Below, piece by piece: positions 6,805 to 9,729 of a stretch of DNA of 9,729 nt; position 1 is the first letter of the stretch; every line of letters starts with the position of its first letter. The translations under genes were made by a program, and so were the position numbers. The notes beneath the pieces are model-generated. The model ran no database searches and was not told the origin of the DNA. It saw only the letters and a list, made by a program, of their open reading frames with translations. The stretch is from Proteobacteria bacterium UBA1673 (GTDB taxonomy: Bacteria > Pseudomonadota > Gammaproteobacteria > Comchoanobacterales > Comchoanobacteraceae). The DNA is taken from the NCBI GenBank assembly GCA_002320385.1, contig DCKN01000038.1, positions 968 through 10,696 on the forward strand, read 5' to 3'.

Positions 6805-6877
6805 GTCCCCATCGTCTAGAGGCCTAGGACACCGCCCTTTCACGGCGGTAACAGGGGTTCGAATCCCCTTGGGGATG
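6805..6877 (+). tRNA. tRNA-Glu, anticodon TTC
   Basis: A 73-nt tRNA, 10 nt after tRNA-Ala, with anticodon stem CCGCC/GGCGG, loop CTTTCAC (anticodon TTC at 6839-6841), T-stem AGGGG/CCCCT and discriminator G at 6877. The body is nearly identical to E. coli tRNA-Glu, differing by one base in the D-loop region. The acceptor stem is GTCCCCA/TGGGGAT, so the first pair is G-U where E. coli has G-C. No CCA is encoded; six T follow directly. It carries glutamate for GAA/GAG and, where the C5 route is used, for haem precursor synthesis. A tandem Ala(GGC)-Glu(TTC) pair is a known arrangement in gammaproteobacteria such as Pseudomonas. Confidence 0.97.
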
Positions 6878-6883
6878 TTTTTT
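6863..6883 (+). terminator. Possible intrinsic terminator overlapping the tRNA-Glu 3' end
   Basis: ATCCCC (6863-6868) and GGGGAT (6871-6876) form an inverted repeat around TT, followed after one G by six T (6878-6883). The arms are the 3' half of the T-stem and of the acceptor stem, so this hairpin would compete with the tRNA fold. The two-base loop would have to open. Alternatively the folded tRNA plus the T-run suffices, or there is no termination here. Confidence 0.35.
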
Positions 6884-6884
6884 C

Positions 6885-6913
6885 TTGTAAAAAAATAAAA
6901 CATAGACTATACA
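6885..6913 (+). promoter_or_regulatory. Weak sigma70-like promoter of the peroxidase gene
   Basis: TTGTAA (6885-6890, 4/6), a 17-nt spacer, and TATACA (6908-6913, 4/6). A start near 6920 would leave a leader of about 20 nt before the ATG at 6941 and would exclude the upstream TTG at 6914 as start codon. It lies just after the T-run that may end the tRNA transcript. Confidence 0.4.
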
Positions 6914-6940
6914 TTGAAAACACTTTATTGTGAGCCATCA

Positions 6941-7435
6941 ATGTACATCAAATCTATATACGATATCGACATCTGCACCCCTTCAGGCAAAATTGTAAGA
7001 ATGCGCAACTACGAAGGGTCCATCGTCATGGTGGTTAATATCGCATCGGAATGTGGTTTTAACCAACAATTAAGAGAAATGGAAATATGTTATCAGTACT
7101 TTAAAGATGAGAAATTCACAATACTCGGATTTCCTAGCGATCAATTCAATCAAGAACCGCTAGAAGACGATGAAATCATCATTACCCATGAGCAGAGATT
7201 TCAAGTAACTTTTCCACTATTCAATAAAATTCTTGTAAACGGCAAACACGCACATCCATTATTCCAGTATCTTAGCCAAAAACTTCCTGGCATTTTCGGA
7301 AGCCAATCAATTAAATGGAATTTTACCAAGTTCATTATCGACAGAGACGGCACACCACTCAAGCGATTCTCTCCCATTACTCATATTGACGCTGTCAGTG
7401 AGTATGTTGAAACGCTCATTGAAAATGAACAATGA
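6941..7435 (+). CDS. Glutathione peroxidase family protein (BtuE-like) with a single active-site cysteine
   Basis: A 164-residue thioredoxin-fold peroxidase, expected to reduce hydrogen or lipid peroxides in the cytosol with thioredoxin or glutathione as donor. Motifs: NIASECGF (33-40) with peroxidatic C38, encoded by TGT, so not selenocysteine; LGFPSDQF (62-69) with tetrad Gln68; TFPLF (90-94); HPLFQYL (105-111); KWNFTKF (125-131) with tetrad W126 and N127. Length is that of a normal bacterial GPx (about 160). The cysteine usually found in FPCNQF is serine (S66). The resolving cysteine usually found shortly before the VTFPLF segment is also absent. C12 and C50 are at non-standard places. The ATG at 6941 is chosen because the family normally begins just before the YDI-type first strand; a TTG at 6914 would add nine residues without a Shine-Dalgarno. 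The gene is convergent with the glutamate dehydrogenase gene, 52 nt apart, with no terminator hairpin seen between them. Confidence 0.92.
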   Translation: MYIKSIYDIDICTPSGKIVRMRNYEGSIVMVVNIASECGFNQQLREMEICYQYFKDEKFTILGFPSDQFNQEPLEDDEIIITHEQRFQVTFPLFNKILVNGKHAHPLFQYLSQKLPGIFGSQSIKWNFTKFIIDRDGTPLKRFSPITHIDAVSEYVETLIENEQ

Positions 7436-7487
7436 GCAAGACAATTTGAAAAAATAGGCATTGATACAAGAAAAACAACGTCCTCAA

Positions 7488-9729
7488 TCATGACACATCA
7501 TAACTATCTTCCAAAACAGAACATAATTTATTCAGTCGCAAAAGCGCAACCGTTATCACAGACAAGTCAATTTTATGCACGGATCTCATTTGCTCAACAG
7601 CATGCTCCCAATCAGAGCACTCTGCCTGATTACGCTGAATAACTTCGTCAATTGCTCCCTGATAATCGTCGCGATTGCGCTTTGATTTCAACACGAGAAA
7701 AACATACTTTGAAAGGTCTCGTTGCAACCGGTCAAGGTTCGTGATTACCGAAGACTTTGCGACTTGTGACCATATTGAATCTACGGGAAAAGCATCGATT
7801 TGCGCACGAAGCCAAGTAAATGACCAGTAATCACTTAACCAAAAATACAGCCCAGAAAAATGCTCTATTTTTCCAGTTGTCTCCCTCAATGCCCACACAA
7901 CATTCAAAAGCGGCGCACAATGTGGCGCGTAGGCAATCATCGATGCGACCTTATTGTCTGCACCATAGCTCAACAACAAATCATGACGATATTGACATTG
8001 TTCAACAGATTGCTCGCTGATATGAACAGGAACACTTTCATTAAGCAATTCAACTGGAATGGCAAAAATATCGGCAATAGTTTGCATGCTGAATGGCGCT
8101 GAGAGATCAAGATTATATACCAACCAACAAGCAGAACTCATGAGGAGCTTTCTAATATCATTAAAAAACACAAGCGATTGATCAGAATCCATTGTGTCAA
8201 TATGATCATAAATGAAGTTAAGTGCTGGACGTAGTTGGAAAATTTCGAGACTGATAAAATAAGCTTTAACAGCAACCTCTTCCGTACAGCGCGTCTCATC
8301 TTTCATTTGCTGTATGAAAGACAACCCCATATCATTGATACAAAGATCGCTTATCTGAGTTGCAATAATTTCACGCTTTAAAACATGTTTTAATAAAGTA
8401 GAACGATACTGGTCTGTAATCTGTCGTGGGAATGCATGAAACAGGTACAACAAACAATAAGGATCATCAACAAGATCACCCTGCAATAAACATTTAACTA
8501 ATAATGTTTTTGTATGCGCATATAAAATTGCAAGCTCCGAACGAACAAGATAGTTATCATTGACTTGTCGACTCATTAATTCTTTACGTGAGGGCAGACA
8601 GTCAATAGATGGATTAGAGATACCCTGATTCTCTAAGTATCGCATGTACCTCAAATAGATCTCAAGCTTTTGTTTAGCCTGAATTTCTCCAATACTTAAT
8701 GCGAAGTTTTGCATGTAACAGTTATGCAAAATCATAGACACCACGCTCTCTTGCATCTCGACCAATAGATCATTTCTTTTACTGAGCGTCAGCGCTGAAG
8801 ATTCTGTAACATGGGACAGCGCAATTTTTAAATTAACTTCACTATCACTACATGAAACACCACCAACATTATCAATGAAGTCGGTATTGATCATGCCGCC
8901 ATTAAGCGCGTACTCAATTCGCCCTTTCTGAGTAACCCCTAGATTACCGCCTTCTGCAATCACAAGAGCCCTGACCTCGCCAGCCACAACCCTACACGCG
9001 TCATTAGTCATATCCTTAACATCTAAATCAGTCTCTGTCGACGCCCTTATGTAGGTCCCAATACCCCCATTCCAAATCAGATCAACCTGAGCACAAAGGA
9101 TTAACTTTATCAACTCATTGGGTGTCACAGTTTTTTGATCGATATCCAATAAAGCGCATACCTCAGGTGAAAGCGTGATGTATTTACTCGCTCTCGAGAA
9201 TACGCCACCACCAGCAGAAATCAGACGCTTATCGTAATCGTCCCAACTACTTCTAGATAATTCAAATAATCGAGCACGCTCTTTAAAAGAGCGCTTTGGA
9301 CAGGGCTGAGGATCAATAAAAATATGCCGATGATCAAACGCTGCTACCAAACAGATTTGCTTTGACAAAAGCATGCCATTACCAAATACATCACCTGACA
9401 TATCACCTATACCGACAACCGTAAATCGATCTCTATCTGGATTGATATCCAGTTTCATAAAATGCCATCGCACGGACTGCCAAGCGCCCTTGGCTGTGAT
9501 ACCAATTTTTTTATGATCATAACCAGTTTGGCCACCGGAAGCAAAAGCATCTTGTAACCAAAAGTTTGTGTGTTCAGCAATTTGATTTGCATAATCCGAG
9601 AAAGTTGCCGTTCCTTTATCCGCTGCAACCACAAAATAAGTATCATCACCATCAAGACAGACAATACCTGATGGTTTGACTAGCTTACCATCCACATAGT
9701 TATCAGAGATCGACACCATTGAACTGATG
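7488..9729 (-). CDS. gdhB: NAD-dependent glutamate dehydrogenase, large (about 180 kDa) type, C-terminal half
   Basis: Oxidatively deaminates glutamate to 2-oxoglutarate and ammonia with NAD+, feeding amino-acid carbon into the TCA cycle. The window holds about 747 codons; the frame stays open through the right edge, so the Met codon at 9719 is internal, and the family is usually about 1,600 residues. Numbering from that Met: VVAADKGTATFSD (30-42), GYDHKKIGITAKGAW (66-80), the nucleotide-site motif GIGDMSGDVFGNGM (103-116), HIFIDP (132-137), the SRSSWDDYD segment (155-163), SAGGGVFSR (168-176), WNGGIGTY (216-223), EGGNLGVTQKGRIEYALNGG (256-275) and NTDFIDNVGGV (278-288). The rest is the helical C-terminal region, including YFWLSD and a WLRAQIDAFPVDS-like stretch as in Pseudomonas GdhB. 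The visible part has no frameshift or internal stop. The known Pseudomonas and Streptomyces enzymes of this size are allosterically regulated; nothing here shows regulation. Confidence 0.96.
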   Translation of the reverse strand, partial: ISSMVSISDNYVDGKLVKPSGIVCLDGDDTYFVVAADKGTATFSDYANQIAEHTNFWLQDAFASGGQTGYDHKKIGITAKGAWQSVRWHFMKLDINPDRDRFTVVGIGDMSGDVFGNGMLLSKQICLVAAFDHRHIFIDPQPCPKRSFKERARLFELSRSSWDDYDKRLISAGGGVFSRASKYITLSPEVCALLDIDQKTVTPNELIKLILCAQVDLIWNGGIGTYIRASTETDLDVKDMTNDACRVVAGEVRALVIAEGGNLGVTQKGRIEYALNGGMINTDFIDNVGGVSCSDSEVNLKIALSHVTESSALTLSKRNDLLVEMQESVVSMILHNCYMQNFALSIGEIQAKQKLEIYLRYMRYLENQGISNPSIDCLPSRKELMSRQVNDNYLVRSELAILYAHTKTLLVKCLLQGDLVDDPYCLLYLFHAFPRQITDQYRSTLLKHVLKREIIATQISDLCINDMGLSFIQQMKDETRCTEEVAVKAYFISLEIFQLRPALNFIYDHIDTMDSDQSLVFFNDIRKLLMSSACWLVYNLDLSAPFSMQTIADIFAIPVELLNESVPVHISEQSVEQCQYRHDLLLSYGADNKVASMIAYAPHCAPLLNVVWALRETTGKIEHFSGLYFWLSDYWSFTWLRAQIDAFPVDSIWSQVAKSSVITNLDRLQRDLSKYVFLVLKSKRNRDDYQGAIDEVIQRNQAECSDWEHAVEQMRSVHKIDLSVITVALLRLNKLCSVLEDSYDVS

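Noticed and set aside
6914..6940. TTG start for the peroxidase nine codons upstream
   Set aside because: No Shine-Dalgarno, it lies at or upstream of the likely transcription start, and the family begins at the position equivalent to the ATG at 6941.
7052..7054. Selenocysteine in the peroxidase active site
   Set aside because: The codon is TGT (cysteine), not TGA.
9717..9719. Met codon at 9719 as the start of a 743-residue protein
   Set aside because: The frame is open to the window edge and the sequence aligns to the middle of the large glutamate dehydrogenase, so the Met is internal.
1..9729. Mobile elements, prophage genes, CRISPR arrays or attachment sites at the tRNA pair
   Set aside because: No direct repeats of the tRNA 3' ends, integrase, transposase or spaced repeats were seen; the gene order next to the tRNAs looks undisturbed.

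Overview
The window reads as a piece of an AT-rich proteobacterial chromosome with mostly housekeeping content. The two tRNA bodies and the RNase R sequence look gammaproteobacterial. The leucyl aminopeptidase and the short-form phosphoglycerate mutase look, from remembered family sequences, closer to alphaproteobacterial versions. I therefore place it as an atypical or deep-branching gammaproteobacterium, possibly host-associated, with low certainty below class level. No prophage, transposon, CRISPR array or defence island is visible.

Layout. (1) Positions 1-2071, minus strand: a MarC-family membrane protein gene followed 24 nt later by a long gene of unknown function that runs off the left edge. 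I found the second gene by translating the minus strand by hand: one frame is open for all 1,365 bases. A sigma70-type promoter with an AT-rich UP-like element precedes marC. (2) Positions 2172-4340, minus: rnr (RNase R). (3) 4341-4464: a short divergent promoter region between rnr and pepA. (4) 4465-6643, plus: pepA and gpmA, overlapping by 14 nt and probably translationally coupled. (5) 6679-6883: a near-consensus promoter, tRNA-Ala(GGC), tRNA-Glu(TTC), and a terminator-like T-run directly after the tRNA. (6) 6941-7435, plus: a glutathione-peroxidase-family gene without the usual resolving cysteine. (7) 7488 to the right edge, minus: the C-terminal half of the large (about 180 kDa) NAD-dependent glutamate dehydrogenase, convergent with the peroxidase gene.

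The genes do not form one obvious pathway. PepA (peptide turnover) and the glutamate dehydrogenase (amino-acid carbon into the TCA cycle) fit an organism using amino acids or peptides for carbon, and GpmA belongs to glycolysis/gluconeogenesis. RNase R and the tRNAs belong to RNA turnover and translation. The least explained content is the unknown protein at 1-1365. Other oddities are the absence of encoded CCA in both tRNAs, the G-U first pair of tRNA-Glu, the tail-less RNase R and the single-active-cysteine peroxidase.

No region longer than about 300 bases lacks a gene. Family assignments rest on recognised motifs without database searches.
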